Shown one piece after another: positions 7,907-15,929 of a DNA stretch of 64,000 nucleotides. Where the stretch lies: contig NZ_JAEUAO010000005.1 in the NCBI RefSeq assembly GCF_019511375.1, forward strand, positions 248,001 through 312,000, given 5' to 3'. Positions within the stretch are counted from its first letter, which is position 1. The number at the start of each line of letters is the position of its first letter. This DNA is from Rhizobium herbae. Lineage in GTDB: Bacteria > Pseudomonadota > Alphaproteobacteria > Rhizobiales > Rhizobiaceae. The notes under the pieces were generated by a model, which was not told the origin of the DNA, searched no databases, and saw nothing but the letters and a program-made list of their open reading frames with translations. A program made the translations under genes and the position numbers.

Positions 7907-8686
7907 ATGAGAGAGAAAATCATTGCGCTGGTGCTCGCCTGTGCCGCGGCTTTTTCAGCAACATCGGCAACGGCGGCCGAAAAGTTGAAGATCGGCACGG
8001 AGGGCGCCTATCCGCCATTCAATTTCGTCGATTCCGCCGGCAAGATCGGCGGCTTCGACGTCGATATCGGCCTTGCGCTCTGCGCCAAGATGCAGGTCGA
8101 GTGCGAAGTGGTGGCGCAGGATTGGGATGGCATCATCCCCGGCCTGATCGCCAGGAAATACGACCTTATCATCGCCTCGATGTTCATCACCGAGGAACGC
8201 AAGAAACAGGTAGCCTTCACCGACCCCTATTACCTCGCCGCCATGACCCATGTGGCACCGAAGGGCGCCGGCATCACAGCGTTCACCAATGAAGCGCTGA
8301 AGGGCAAGGTGATCGGCGCGCAATCCGGCACGACGCAGGCCGATTTTATCGCCGCCACCTATCCGGACGCCGAGATCAAGCTCTACCCGACGCAGGACGA
8401 AGCCAATCTGGACATGGTCAATGGCCGCCTCGACATGCAGGTGGGCGACATGCTGCCTATGCTCGACTGGGTGAACAAGAACGATGACGGCAAGTGCTGC
8501 GAACTGATCGGCACACCGATCACCGATCCGAAGTTCGTCGGCGAGGGCGTCGGCATCGCCGTGCGCCAGGATGACAGTGATCTGCGCGAAAAGCTGAACA
8601 AGGCACTGGCCGATATTCGCGCCGACGGAACCTACAAGGCGATCAACGACAAGTATTTCACCATCGACGTCTATACGATGCAGTGA
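7907..8686 (+). CDS. Periplasmic amino-acid-binding protein of an ABC importer
   Basis: A 259-residue solute-binding protein of the cluster 3 (polar/basic amino acid) type. A cleavable signal peptide is seen at residues 1-24 (basic start, Ala-rich core, 'ATAAEKLKIGTEGAYPPFNF' begins the mature part). 'GGFDVDIGLALCAKM' and 'YDLIIASMFITEERKKQV' are the family's ligand-binding loops. The ATG at 7907 follows a purine-rich site; an earlier ATG (7799) would put 36 hydrophilic residues before the signal peptide. No permease or ATPase gene is next to it, so it must borrow a membrane complex or represent a dispersed transporter. Location beside the gab/dav genes suggests a ligand such as GABA, 5-aminovalerate, lysine or arginine. 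Confidence 0.87.
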   Translation: MREKIIALVLACAAAFSATSATAAEKLKIGTEGAYPPFNFVDSAGKIGGFDVDIGLALCAKMQVECEVVAQDWDGIIPGLIARKYDLIIASMFITEERKKQVAFTDPYYLAAMTHVAPKGAGITAFTNEALKGKVIGAQSGTTQADFIAATYPDAEIKLYPTQDEANLDMVNGRLDMQVGDMLPMLDWVNKNDDGKCCELIGTPITDPKFVGEGVGIAVRQDDSDLREKLNKALADIRADGTYKAINDKYFTIDVYTMQ

Positions 8687-8760
8687 GCGGTCGGCCATTT
8701 TCGGCCGTGGAGCCTCGGCCAGCCCCCGGCTGATCCATGGTGGCGGTTGCCAGAACTAGT

Positions 8761-8895
8761 TTAATAGCCGGAGTTGCCTCCGCCAGACCCGTGGTCGGCG
8801 GGGCGGCTACCGTAGCTCGGCCCGCTCTGGCATGCAGATACCGAGACAATCGAAAGTGCTATCGCGAGCGCAGTGACAAAAGACCGGAGCTTCAT
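8761..8895 (-). CDS. Small (44 aa) predicted lipoprotein
   Basis: A very short gene with a clear lipoprotein signal: 'MKLRSFVTALAIALSIVSVS' followed by Ala-Cys, giving the lipobox V-S-A-C with the modified cysteine at residue 22. The mature part is only 22 residues, rich in Gly, Ser and Pro. GGAG sits 6 bases upstream of the ATG at 8895. It is convergent with the binding-protein gene before it. Function unknown; similar tiny lipoproteins are common and easily missed in annotation. Confidence 0.65.
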   Translation of the reverse strand: MKLRSFVTALAIALSIVSVSACQSGPSYGSRPADHGSGGGNSGY

Positions 8896-9051
8896 GGTGG
8901 TCTCCATAGATAGCAGGCATGGCGGCCGGCGCGACGCCACACCAAGGATTGTCACCCCGCTGCGCACCAAAGGCAATCGCTCCGGCGCCGTCCGTCGACG
9001 CGAAATTCCCACGGCATCACCGGCGCCACCGTCGCTGCCGGCATCTGCCGC

Positions 9052-9579
9052 CTATCCAGCCAGATGCCGGAAAGCCGCCACCACGTCCTCATAGACCTTG
9101 CGCTTGAACGCGACGATCAGGCCGGGCAGCTCGTGCATCGGTTTCCAGGCCCATTCGTCGAATTCCGGATCGTGATCGCCAGGCGGCGGGTTGATGGCGA
9201 TTTCGGACTCGTCGCCCTCGAAGCGGAAGGCGAACCAGCGCTGGGTCTGGCCGCGGTATTTGCCCTTGAGGCCGATGCCGATCAGATGGTCGGGCAGGTC
9301 GTAGTTGATCCAGTCCGGCGCTTGCGCAAGCAGCGAGACGGAGCGCATGCCGGTCTCCTCATAAAGCTCGCGGTAGGCCGCCTTCAGCGGGTCCTCATGT
9401 TTGTCGATGCCGCCCTGCGGCATCTGCCAGAGCTGGGCGGAGCCGTCATATTCGGAGTTGCCGACAGCAATGCGCCGTCCGACCCAGACCAGACCGTTGC
9501 TGTTCAGCACCATCATGCCGACGCAGGGGCGATAGGGAAGATCTTCCGCCCTGACCGGTTTCGACTTGTCCTTGCTCAT
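9052..9579 (-). CDS. rppH: RNA pyrophosphohydrolase (Nudix)
   Basis: RppH removes pyrophosphate from 5'-triphosphate RNA ends and so starts mRNA decay; the family also cleaves dinucleoside polyphosphates. The 175-residue protein has the start '[13 protein letters not shown]' and the Nudix box '[20 protein letters not shown]' followed by TGM, residues 55-77. It is the last gene of the minus-strand run that begins at obgE and follows the polysaccharide deacetylase-like gene by 76 bp. Confidence 0.93.
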   Translation of the reverse strand: MSKDKSKPVRAEDLPYRPCVGMMVLNSNGLVWVGRRIAVGNSEYDGSAQLWQMPQGGIDKHEDPLKAAYRELYEETGMRSVSLLAQAPDWINYDLPDHLIGIGLKGKYRGQTQRWFAFRFEGDESEIAINPPPGDHDPEFDEWAWKPMHELPGLIVAFKRKVYEDVVAAFRHLAG

Positions 9580-9655
9580 CCGAGTGTTCCTTGCTGATCA
9601 TGTTTTCGGGCGCCGATGAGGCCGGTGCGGATTTCGCCCGTCTCGCAGGCTTAGG

Positions 9656-10858
9656 CTATTGTTGTTGCGGATCTTTGACGAGCGCCGAGACGCCGACGAA
9701 TTCGATGCCGCGGGTGCCCGCCTCGTCAGCCCATTGGGAAATTGCCTCGACGCTCTCGTCGAAGGCCGAGGCGACGCCGATGGCGCTGCCATTGCGGCGG
9801 GCGATGCGCTCGAGTTCGTCGAGCTTCTTGAGGATGGCGGTCCGCTCGAGCTCGGTATCGATGACCATGTCGGCAAAACCATGCGGCACACCGATCGTTT
9901 CTGCGAGCGTGCCTGTCAGTGATTGGGCCGAGGTGCCGTCGTCGAGAAAGAGCAGGCCGCGCCGGCCGATATCGCGCATCACCGGCTCGAGCGAATCGGC
10001 GTCCGAGAGGAAACGGCCGCCGAGGAAGTTCATGATGCCGGTGTAATTGGTGATCCTGGCAAGTGACGAGCGCAGTTCGGACAGATTCTTCCTGGCATCC
10101 ATGCCGACGCGCAGCGTATGGGGGCCGGGATTGTTCTCCGGGTAATCGAAGGGCTCGAACGGTACCTGCAGCAGGATTTCATGGCCGTTGCGGCGCGCTT
10201 CCTGCATCCAGCGCTCCAGGCTGTTGCCGCTGGCTGCAAAGGCCATGGTGATTTCGGGTGGAAGCTGGCGCAACGCGTTTTGCGTGCCGGTCTGGCTCAG
10301 GCCGAGGCCTCCGACGACCAGCGCGATGCGCGTGCCCCGTGCGCCCGACCACGGCCGCGCATATTGGTCCATCGGTCTGAGGCCATCGGGACCGGTGATC
10401 GGCAGGCGGCCTTCCGGCGCATCCTCAAGCAGGGCGTCGTTGGGAAAGGCGGCCATGCGCGGATTCTGCCCCTTGGTTCCTCCCACCTCGATGAAGGCGG
10501 GGCCGTCGCCGTCGCGGCGCTTGGGGGAGAATGTCGTGACGACCGATCCGTCGTCGGTCAGCGTTTCCTTGACATGCGCACCCGACAGCGCTCCGCTCGT
10601 CTGTGGTTTCGTCCGTTTGCTGCCGGCCGGGGTTGCGCCGCTTTCCTCAGCCGTGTTCTCCGCATCGGCCACCGCTTCCGCTGCAGGCTTCGGTTCGATC
10701 AGGCCGGTCGGCCGCAACACGGTCCATGCGGAGACGCCGATCAGCACTGCCACGCCAGCGCCCAGAAGAATGCGGCCGAGAGAAAGGGCGGATTTTTGCG
10801 GTTCGTTAGGGCGCGCCTTGCGGTTCTGACCAAGAGGAGCGTTGAGGTCTGTTCCCAA
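9656..10858 (-). CDS. Divergent polysaccharide deacetylase family protein (YibQ-like)
   Basis: A 400-residue protein of the divergent polysaccharide deacetylase family (formerly DUF610). It has a short cytoplasmic start, one membrane helix around residues 27-48 ('LGRILLGAGVAVLIGVSAW'), a Ser/Thr/Glu-rich linker to about residue 165, and a C-terminal NodB-like barrel with 'IALVVGGLGLSQTGTQNALR' and 'GILL..' type strands. In many bacteria this family lies beside envC and ctpA, as here, and is thought to act in cell-envelope or peptidoglycan metabolism. The deacetylase active-site His pattern is not obvious, so catalytic activity is uncertain. Confidence 0.85.
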   Translation of the reverse strand: MGTDLNAPLGQNRKARPNEPQKSALSLGRILLGAGVAVLIGVSAWTVLRPTGLIEPKPAAEAVADAENTAEESGATPAGSKRTKPQTSGALSGAHVKETLTDDGSVVTTFSPKRRDGDGPAFIEVGGTKGQNPRMAAFPNDALLEDAPEGRLPITGPDGLRPMDQYARPWSGARGTRIALVVGGLGLSQTGTQNALRQLPPEITMAFAASGNSLERWMQEARRNGHEILLQVPFEPFDYPENNPGPHTLRVGMDARKNLSELRSSLARITNYTGIMNFLGGRFLSDADSLEPVMRDIGRRGLLFLDDGTSAQSLTGTLAETIGVPHGFADMVIDTELERTAILKKLDELERIARRNGSAIGVASAFDESVEAISQWADEAGTRGIEFVGVSALVKDPQQQ

Positions 10859-10896
10859 GAGGGCCTCTGTCGATCTGGGTTGCGAGGGGCGGAAGC

Positions 10897-11000
10897 CTAG
10901 AGCCTTTCCGTTTTCTTCGAGTCACGGAAATGCTCTATCTCCTTGTTTTGACACAAATCCGGACGGAAAACCGCTTCGCACTTTTCCTGGATTTGCTCCA
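10897..11000. repeat. Rhizobial palindromic intergenic repeat (CTAGAGC...type)
   Basis: Begins CTAGAGC at 10897 and contains two nested hairpins, one with 'TTCCGT...ACGGAAATGCTCTA' and one with 'AATCCGGACGGAAAACCG'; ends in a CTCCA-type border near 11000. The same style of element occurs at 14646, 14712 and 45961 in this window. It fills most of the gap between ctpA and the deacetylase-like gene, and could act as an mRNA hairpin between them. Confidence 0.6.
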
Positions 11001-11093
11001 GCAGGCCGCTGGTTCAAGAATCGAAACCGCCGCCCGGCCAGAGCCAGGCGGCGAGATGTTTATCGGCGTCCGCACAACACACGGACGAGAGGC

Positions 11094-12416
11094 TTACGGC
11101 TTCAGTTCTGCCTTTTCCGGATTGGCCGGGAAGGCCGGATCCGACTTCTTGCCGCGCAGGAGGTCGAGCGCATAGTTCAGCTGCAGGTCGTCCTTGGCTT
11201 CGGGCGGTACGTAGGCAACCGAACCCGATCCTTCTTCGTTCTCGTTCTGCCCCTTGATGTGGCCACGCAGGCTGGATTCACTGGTCGTCTCGACCTTGCC
11301 AAGCAGTTCCGGCGGCAACGGCTGCTCGACCTTGATATCGGGCGAGATGCCGGTTCCCTGGATCGACTTCCCGGAGGGGGTATAGTAGAGCGCAGTCGTC
11401 AGACGAAGCGCGCCGGCATCACCGAGAGGAATGATGGTCTGGACCGAGCCCTTGCCGAAGGAGCGCGTACCGAGAACCGTGGCACGCTTCAGGTCCTGCA
11501 GGGCGCCGGCAACGATTTCCGAGGCGGAAGCCGAGCCGCCGTTGACCAGAACGATCACCGGCTTGCCATCCGTCAGGTCACCCGGCGTGGCATTGAAGCG
11601 GCGGGTTTCGTCCGGATTGCGGCCGCGGGTGGAGACCACTTCGCCACGTTCCAGGAAGGCGTCGGAGACATTGATCGCCTGGTCGAGCAGGCCGCCCGGG
11701 TTAAGGCGCAGATCGAGCACAAAACCCTTCAGCTTGTCGGCCGGGACCTGGGCCTTGATCTTCTCGATGCCGTTCTTCAGGTCGTCGTAGGTCTTTTCCG
11801 TGAAGGAAATCACCCGCAGGTAACCGACATCACCCTCGACGCGGAACTTGACGGCGCGCACCGCGATGATGTCGCGGATGATCGTCAGTTCGATCGGCTT
11901 TTCAGCACCCTTGCGCAGGATCGTCAGCTTGATCGGCTTGCCGACGGCGCCACGCATCTTGTCGACGGCTTCCTCGAGCTTGAGGCCGCGCACGTCCTGC
12001 CCGTCGATTTTCGAAATGAAGTCGCCGGCAAGAACGCCTGCCTTGGCAGCCGGCGTGTCGTCGATCGGGCTGGTCACCTTGACGAGATCGTCTTCCATGG
12101 TGACCTCGATGCCGAGACCGCCGAATTCACCCTTGGTCTGGGTGCGCATGTCCTCGGCGTCGGTGGAATTCATGTAGCTGGAATGCGGATCGAGCGAGGA
12201 GAGCATGCCATTGATGGCATTCTCGATCAGCTTGTCGTCCTGCGGCGGCGTCACATATTGCGCACGAACCCGTTCGAAGACATCGCCGAAGATCGATAGC
12301 TCGCGATAGGTGGACGCGTTGGCCGCGACCGCCGGGACGATGGAGGAATATACAACGCCCGTGGCCGCTGCACCCATGAGTGCCCCGACCAGAACAAGTG
12401 ACGTTCTACGAATCAT
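11094..12416 (-). CDS. ctpA: Carboxyl-terminal processing protease (S41 family)
   Basis: A 440-residue periplasmic serine protease that cleaves protein C termini. N-terminal signal/anchor at residues 4-32, PDZ domain about residues 96-178 ('GGLGIEVTMEDDLVKVTSPI'), and a catalytic core with Ser297 in 'NGGSASASEI' and Lys322 in 'RSFGKGSVQT', the Ser/Lys dyad of the family. The gene start (ATG 12416) overlaps the end of envC by 11 bp, so the two are translationally linked. In other bacteria CtpA controls the level of peptidoglycan hydrolases, which fits the envC neighbour. Confidence 0.95.
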   Translation of the reverse strand: MIRRTSLVLVGALMGAAATGVVYSSIVPAVAANASTYRELSIFGDVFERVRAQYVTPPQDDKLIENAINGMLSSLDPHSSYMNSTDAEDMRTQTKGEFGGLGIEVTMEDDLVKVTSPIDDTPAAKAGVLAGDFISKIDGQDVRGLKLEEAVDKMRGAVGKPIKLTILRKGAEKPIELTIIRDIIAVRAVKFRVEGDVGYLRVISFTEKTYDDLKNGIEKIKAQVPADKLKGFVLDLRLNPGGLLDQAINVSDAFLERGEVVSTRGRNPDETRRFNATPGDLTDGKPVIVLVNGGSASASEIVAGALQDLKRATVLGTRSFGKGSVQTIIPLGDAGALRLTTALYYTPSGKSIQGTGISPDIKVEQPLPPELLGKVETTSESSLRGHIKGQNENEEGSGSVAYVPPEAKDDLQLNYALDLLRGKKSDPAFPANPEKAELKP

Positions 12417-13845
12417 TGCGTGCCTTTCCGGTGTCTGCTGCGGTCCACCACGGTCGGGAATCAACCGGTTTCCCGTCTTTCCTGAATTCAATGTAAAGCG
12501 TTGGACGCTCGGTTTCCAGCGCCAATGCGGTAGCGCTTGCCACTCTTTTGTTACCCATGGTGCCGAGCGGCTCGCCGGCGACGACGAACTGCCCCTGCTG
12601 CACCGTTACGCCTTCGAGCCCGGACAGGACGATGTGGTAACCGTCGCCGGGATTGAGGATGATCATCTGGCCGTAACTGCGAAACGTTCCGGCAAAGACG
12701 ATCCATCCATCGGAAGGCGCCGTCACCAAGGCTCCCGCATTGGTCTCGAGCATCATGCCCTGAAGCGAATGCCCAGTACCGTCCGCGTCGCCGAACCGGC
12801 GCAGGATCGAGCCGGCAACCGGCAATGCGAGCTTCTTCTGCAGGTCCGAAAATGCATATGCAGGCGCAATGCGGTTTTTGTCGGGCGTAACGCTGTTGGC
12901 CAGTTCGCGGGCCTGAGCCCGCTGTTCCTCCGACATCCGCCTGCGGTTTTCCGCTTCGGCCCGGGCCGCAGCCGCGGCATCGCGCACCGAGGCGATCTGG
13001 CTCTCGATCGAGCCGATCAGGCCTTCGAGGCTGATCGCCTGTGAAGCCAGCTGCTCGGCCTTGTGGCGCTCGGCGGCCAGCTCGGTGGCGCTGCGCTGCT
13101 TCAGTTTCTGCTTTTCGGCGATCAGCATGTTCATGCGACGCTCTTCCTCGAGCCTCGATGCCATGTCGTCACCGAGCGCCTTTTTCTGCGCGGTGATTTC
13201 CTTGCTGAGACCCGCAAGGGCCTGCAGGTCGGCGACCAGGTCTTCCGTCTCATGGCGGATACCGGGAACGACGGCACCGAGCAGGATGGCGCTGCGAACG
13301 GAGGCCAGCGCATCGTCTGGCGTCACGAGCAGGGCGGGCGGCGGATTGCGCCCCATCCGCTGCAGCGCCGCCAGCACCTCGGCCAGCACGCTGCGCCGGG
13401 CGCGCAACGACCTGTGAACGGCATCCTGCTTCGTCCGCAGCGCGGTCAGCTTCTCTTCGCCGTCGACGATCTGCTGTTCCAGCGCCTTGCGCTTGTTCGC
13501 CGAGTCGACGATCGCCGCTCTCAGTGACTCGCTGGTCTTTTCAAGCTCGGCGATGCCGGCCTGCAGCGCGGCTGCCCGGTCCTTCGAAAGAGTGATGGTT
13601 TTCGACAAGGCCTCCAGTTCGCTGCGGGTACTGTCGCGCCTGAGTGCGAGATCGGCGATGGGATCGGCCTGCGCGGGCGCCTGTCCGGCGTCCGACTGGG
13701 AGACCCGATCCGTCGTTTCGGCGGTCTGCGCGGCCGCGTCGCCGGCAAGCAGGAGACCGACGGTCAACAGGCCCGTGCACAAGCCGCGCCAGCCGGCATG
13801 GGCCGGCTGCCCCCTGTTTCCCCGCCTCTTCAACCCTGTCGTCAT
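12406..13845 (-). CDS. envC: EnvC-type murein hydrolase activator (degenerate LytM domain)
   Basis: A 479-residue periplasmic protein: signal peptide near residues 20-40, long coiled coil from about 60 to 330 (heptad-rich, Ala/Glu/Lys/Arg), and a C-terminal LytM/M23 fold starting around 350 with 'RRFGDADGTGHSLQGMML'. The zinc-binding residues of active M23 peptidases (H-x3-D and the later H-x-H) are not present: the expected D is absent after 'GHSLQGM', and the usual Y-x-H-L segment reads 'HIVLSGL'. This fits an EnvC/LdpF-like activator of amidases rather than an enzyme. Start chosen at ATG 13845; an ATG at 13878 would add 11 residues. Confidence 0.9.
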   Translation of the reverse strand: MTTGLKRRGNRGQPAHAGWRGLCTGLLTVGLLLAGDAAAQTAETTDRVSQSDAGQAPAQADPIADLALRRDSTRSELEALSKTITLSKDRAAALQAGIAELEKTSESLRAAIVDSANKRKALEQQIVDGEEKLTALRTKQDAVHRSLRARRSVLAEVLAALQRMGRNPPPALLVTPDDALASVRSAILLGAVVPGIRHETEDLVADLQALAGLSKEITAQKKALGDDMASRLEEERRMNMLIAEKQKLKQRSATELAAERHKAEQLASQAISLEGLIGSIESQIASVRDAAAAARAEAENRRRMSEEQRAQARELANSVTPDKNRIAPAYAFSDLQKKLALPVAGSILRRFGDADGTGHSLQGMMLETNAGALVTAPSDGWIVFAGTFRSYGQMIILNPGDGYHIVLSGLEGVTVQQGQFVVAGEPLGTMGNKRVASATALALETERPTLYIEFRKDGKPVDSRPWWTAADTGKARNDS

Positions 13846-13955
13846 TCTGCCATTCGTTGTCAGCCACCTGTCGGGCAAAACCCTACGCTGATTTGGCCGT
13901 CGCCGCCAACAGCCATCCCCGGCAATTGCGGCATCCGCATGGCGGGCGGTTGCGC

Positions 13956-14438
13956 CTAGACCCTGTGATAGGGATGGCCGGAGAGAATGGTGACGGCGCG
14001 GTAGAGCTGTTCGGCGATCAGGATGCGCACCAACTGGTGCGGCCAGGTCATCTTGCCGAGGCAGATGACGGCATCCGCTTTGCCGTGCAGCGAGGGGTCG
14101 AGGCCGTCGGCACCGCCGATCGCCAGCACCATGTCGCGTTTGCCGCTATCGCGAAACGAAGCGATGAGCGAGGCGAAACCTTCCGAATCCAGCGCCTTGC
14201 CGCGCTCGTCAAGCAGGATGAGGAGGCTGGCATCCGGAAGGGATTTTTCAAGCAGGGCCGCTTCTTCGCGCTTGCGCGTCTCGGCGCTCGAGGCGCGGCT
14301 CTCGGGGACTTCGGTGACCCGCGACAATTCAAGGCCGATCGCCGGTCCCGCCTTGGAAAAGCGGTCGAGATAGCGGGCCGCGAGATCTTTCTCCGAACCG
14401 CCCTTGAGGCGCCCGACGGCAAAGAGACCAACCCGCAT
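13956..14438 (-). CDS. rlmH: 23S rRNA (pseudouridine1915-N3)-methyltransferase
   Basis: SPOUT-fold methyltransferase of 160 residues that methylates pseudouridine 1915 in helix 69 of 23S rRNA on assembled 70S ribosomes. Seen: the N-terminal 'MRVGLFAVGRLKGGSEKDLA', central 'LLILLDERGKALDSEGFA' and the SAM-knot 'MVLAIGGADGLDPSLHGKA' and C-terminal 'RILIAEQLYRA', all diagnostic. ATG 14438 chosen because the conserved domain starts there; in-frame upstream codons are unconserved. Downstream of rsfS, as in most bacteria. Confidence 0.96.
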   Translation of the reverse strand: MRVGLFAVGRLKGGSEKDLAARYLDRFSKAGPAIGLELSRVTEVPESRASSAETRKREEAALLEKSLPDASLLILLDERGKALDSEGFASLIASFRDSGKRDMVLAIGGADGLDPSLHGKADAVICLGKMTWPHQLVRILIAEQLYRAVTILSGHPYHRV

Positions 14439-14645
14439 GTCATTTCCTCGATTTATCGGCGCGCCAACAGTCATGCAGGCATTTCCGCGACGGCCGCCTG
14501 ACACGCAGTCGATTTTCTCCGGCAAACGCCGGCGCGCGATTCGGTTCTGCTACCTGCCGCAACCAGATGGTTTCACCTGCGCGACCATCACAGGATCCAA
14601 AACTTCCACTCTCACCTGCCGCGCTTTGTGAAGGCAGCCCGGCGC

Positions 14646-14697
14646 CTAGAGCATGATGCCGAAAAGTGTAAGCGTTTTCGGCCGAAAACATGCTCTA
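14646..14697. repeat. Rhizobial palindromic repeat, CTAG-bounded
   Basis: Starts CTAGAGCATGATGCCGAAAA and ends in a complementary TTTTCGGCCGAAAACATGCTCTA-type arm (second arm 14673-14697), making a long imperfect hairpin. Lies between rsfS and rlmH. Elements with this sequence pattern are frequent in rhizobial intergenic regions. Confidence 0.65.
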
Positions 14698-14711
14698 CTT
14701 CTTCTTTAATT

Positions 14712-14764
14712 CTAGAGCGGATTCAGATTTTAGGTCGATTCGACCTAAAATCACCCGGCTCTAG
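14712..14764. repeat. Rhizobial palindromic repeat that supplies the rsfS stop codon
   Basis: Bounded on both sides by CTAG (14712-14715 and 14761-14764) with outer arms CTAGAGC / GCTCTAG and an inner perfect palindrome of 11-bp arms around ATT at 14727-14751. The right-hand CTAG gives, on the minus strand, the TAG that ends rsfS. It is separated from the preceding repeat by only 14 bp, so two elements stand in tandem between rsfS and rlmH. Confidence 0.65.
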
Positions 14765-15210
14765 TGCAGCCTGCCGTCTTCCATATCCGGCGCGGCCCAC
14801 ATCTTTTCGATGTTGTAGAATTCGCGGATTTCCGGACGGAAGACGTGAATTATGATGTCACCGCTGTCGATCAGCACCCAGTCACCGGTTTCCAGGCCTT
14901 CGACGCGGGCATTGCCATGGCCTTCGTCCTTCAGGTCGGTGATCAGGTGATCGGCAATCGCCATGACATGCCTGTTCGAGCGCCCGGAGACGACGACCAT
15001 GTAGTCTCCCAGCGCCGATTTTCCGGCAATGTTGATGGTGACGATATCTTCTGCTTTCGAGTCCTCGAGACTGTTGAGGACCAGGTGGAGAGCACGGGCA
15101 GCGGCTTCGTCGCTGCGATCCGGGCTTTGCGGGAAAATGCGTGTGACATTTCCCTTCGCGTGTACTGTTGTCAGGGTCTTTCCTTTCCAGTTGAACAGAA
15201 CAGGCACCAC
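14761..15210 (-). CDS. rsfS: Ribosomal silencing factor RsfS
   Basis: RsfS binds ribosomal protein L14 and blocks subunit joining when nutrients are scarce. The 149-residue protein carries the DUF143 core from about residue 38: 'LVLNSLEDSKAEDIVTINI', 'MVVVSGRSNRHVMAIADHL', 'DWVLIDSGDIIIHVF' and 'REFYNIEKMW'. Start is probably GTG at 15210 (a second GTG follows directly); the first 35 residues are poorly conserved, so a later start is possible. The stop codon lies within a palindromic repeat. Downstream of nadD, as is usual. Confidence 0.93.
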   Translation of the reverse strand: MVPVLFNWKGKTLTTVHAKGNVTRIFPQSPDRSDEAAARALHLVLNSLEDSKAEDIVTINIAGKSALGDYMVVVSGRSNRHVMAIADHLITDLKDEGHGNARVEGLETGDWVLIDSGDIIIHVFRPEIREFYNIEKMWAAPDMEDGRLH

Positions 15211-15302
15211 GATTCGAATATCGGTCGAACCGCTACGGTAAATGTAGGCACCAATGCCTTAACGTTTCAAGACGTGAGAAGTAAATGACGGTTAATCATT
15301 GT

Positions 15303-15929
15303 TCACGATTGCGCCCTGAGCGCCGTCGAACTGAGCGGAGAGCGTGGTCCGTGAATGAAGGTCCAGGCCGGCGCCTCGCGCCAGGCGAGACTTGCGGCAT
15401 GGGCTTCGTCGACGCGCGCATAGTCAAAGGTCTTCGCCATCTTTGAGGAGAGATAGGACAGCGTGTCGCCCGGCCGGTCGATCACGGCGATCGGATAGGT
15501 GCGGGCGATTTTCTGCCAGTCCTGCCAGAGATGGAAGTTTTTGAGGTTATCGGCGCCCATGACCCAGACAAAGCGGATGTCGCGGTTGCGCTCACGAATC
15601 TTTTCCAGCGTGCGGGCCGTATAGCTTTGCCCCAGCGACTGCTCGAACGCGGTCACCTTGATGCGGGGGTCATGAGTGATCGCCTGGCTGAGGCTGATCC
15701 GCTCGGCGAGCGGAGCGAGATGGTTGCGGTTCTTCAACGGGTTGCCTGGTGTCACCATCCACCAGAGCTGATCGAGGCCAAGCCGTCTGAGCGCGATATC
15801 GGCGACCAGCACATGCCCGTCATGCGGCGGATTGAACGAGCCGCCGAACAGGCCGACCGTCATGCCGCTCTCCACATGCGGCATTTTCAGGTAGAACGGA
15901 TCGACCCGGTCAGGCTGCACAGGATGCAC
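15303..15929 (-). CDS. nadD: Nicotinate-nucleotide adenylyltransferase
   Basis: Converts nicotinate mononucleotide and ATP to deamido-NAD in NAD synthesis. The nucleotidyltransferase signature 'GLFGGSFNPPHDGHVLVADI' is at residues 26-45, and the ISTxxR-like C-terminal motif appears as 'SPLSSTALR'. A GTG at 15929 directly follows the proA stop codon (TAA/GTG); an ATG at 15884 would remove 15 residues and is nearer to the conserved domain, so the start is uncertain. Its position between proA and rsfS is the common alphaproteobacterial order. Confidence 0.93.
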   Translation of the reverse strand: MHPVQPDRVDPFYLKMPHVESGMTVGLFGGSFNPPHDGHVLVADIALRRLGLDQLWWMVTPGNPLKNRNHLAPLAERISLSQAITHDPRIKVTAFEQSLGQSYTARTLEKIRERNRDIRFVWVMGADNLKNFHLWQDWQKIARTYPIAVIDRPGDTLSYLSSKMAKTFDYARVDEAHAASLAWREAPAWTFIHGPRSPLSSTALRAQS

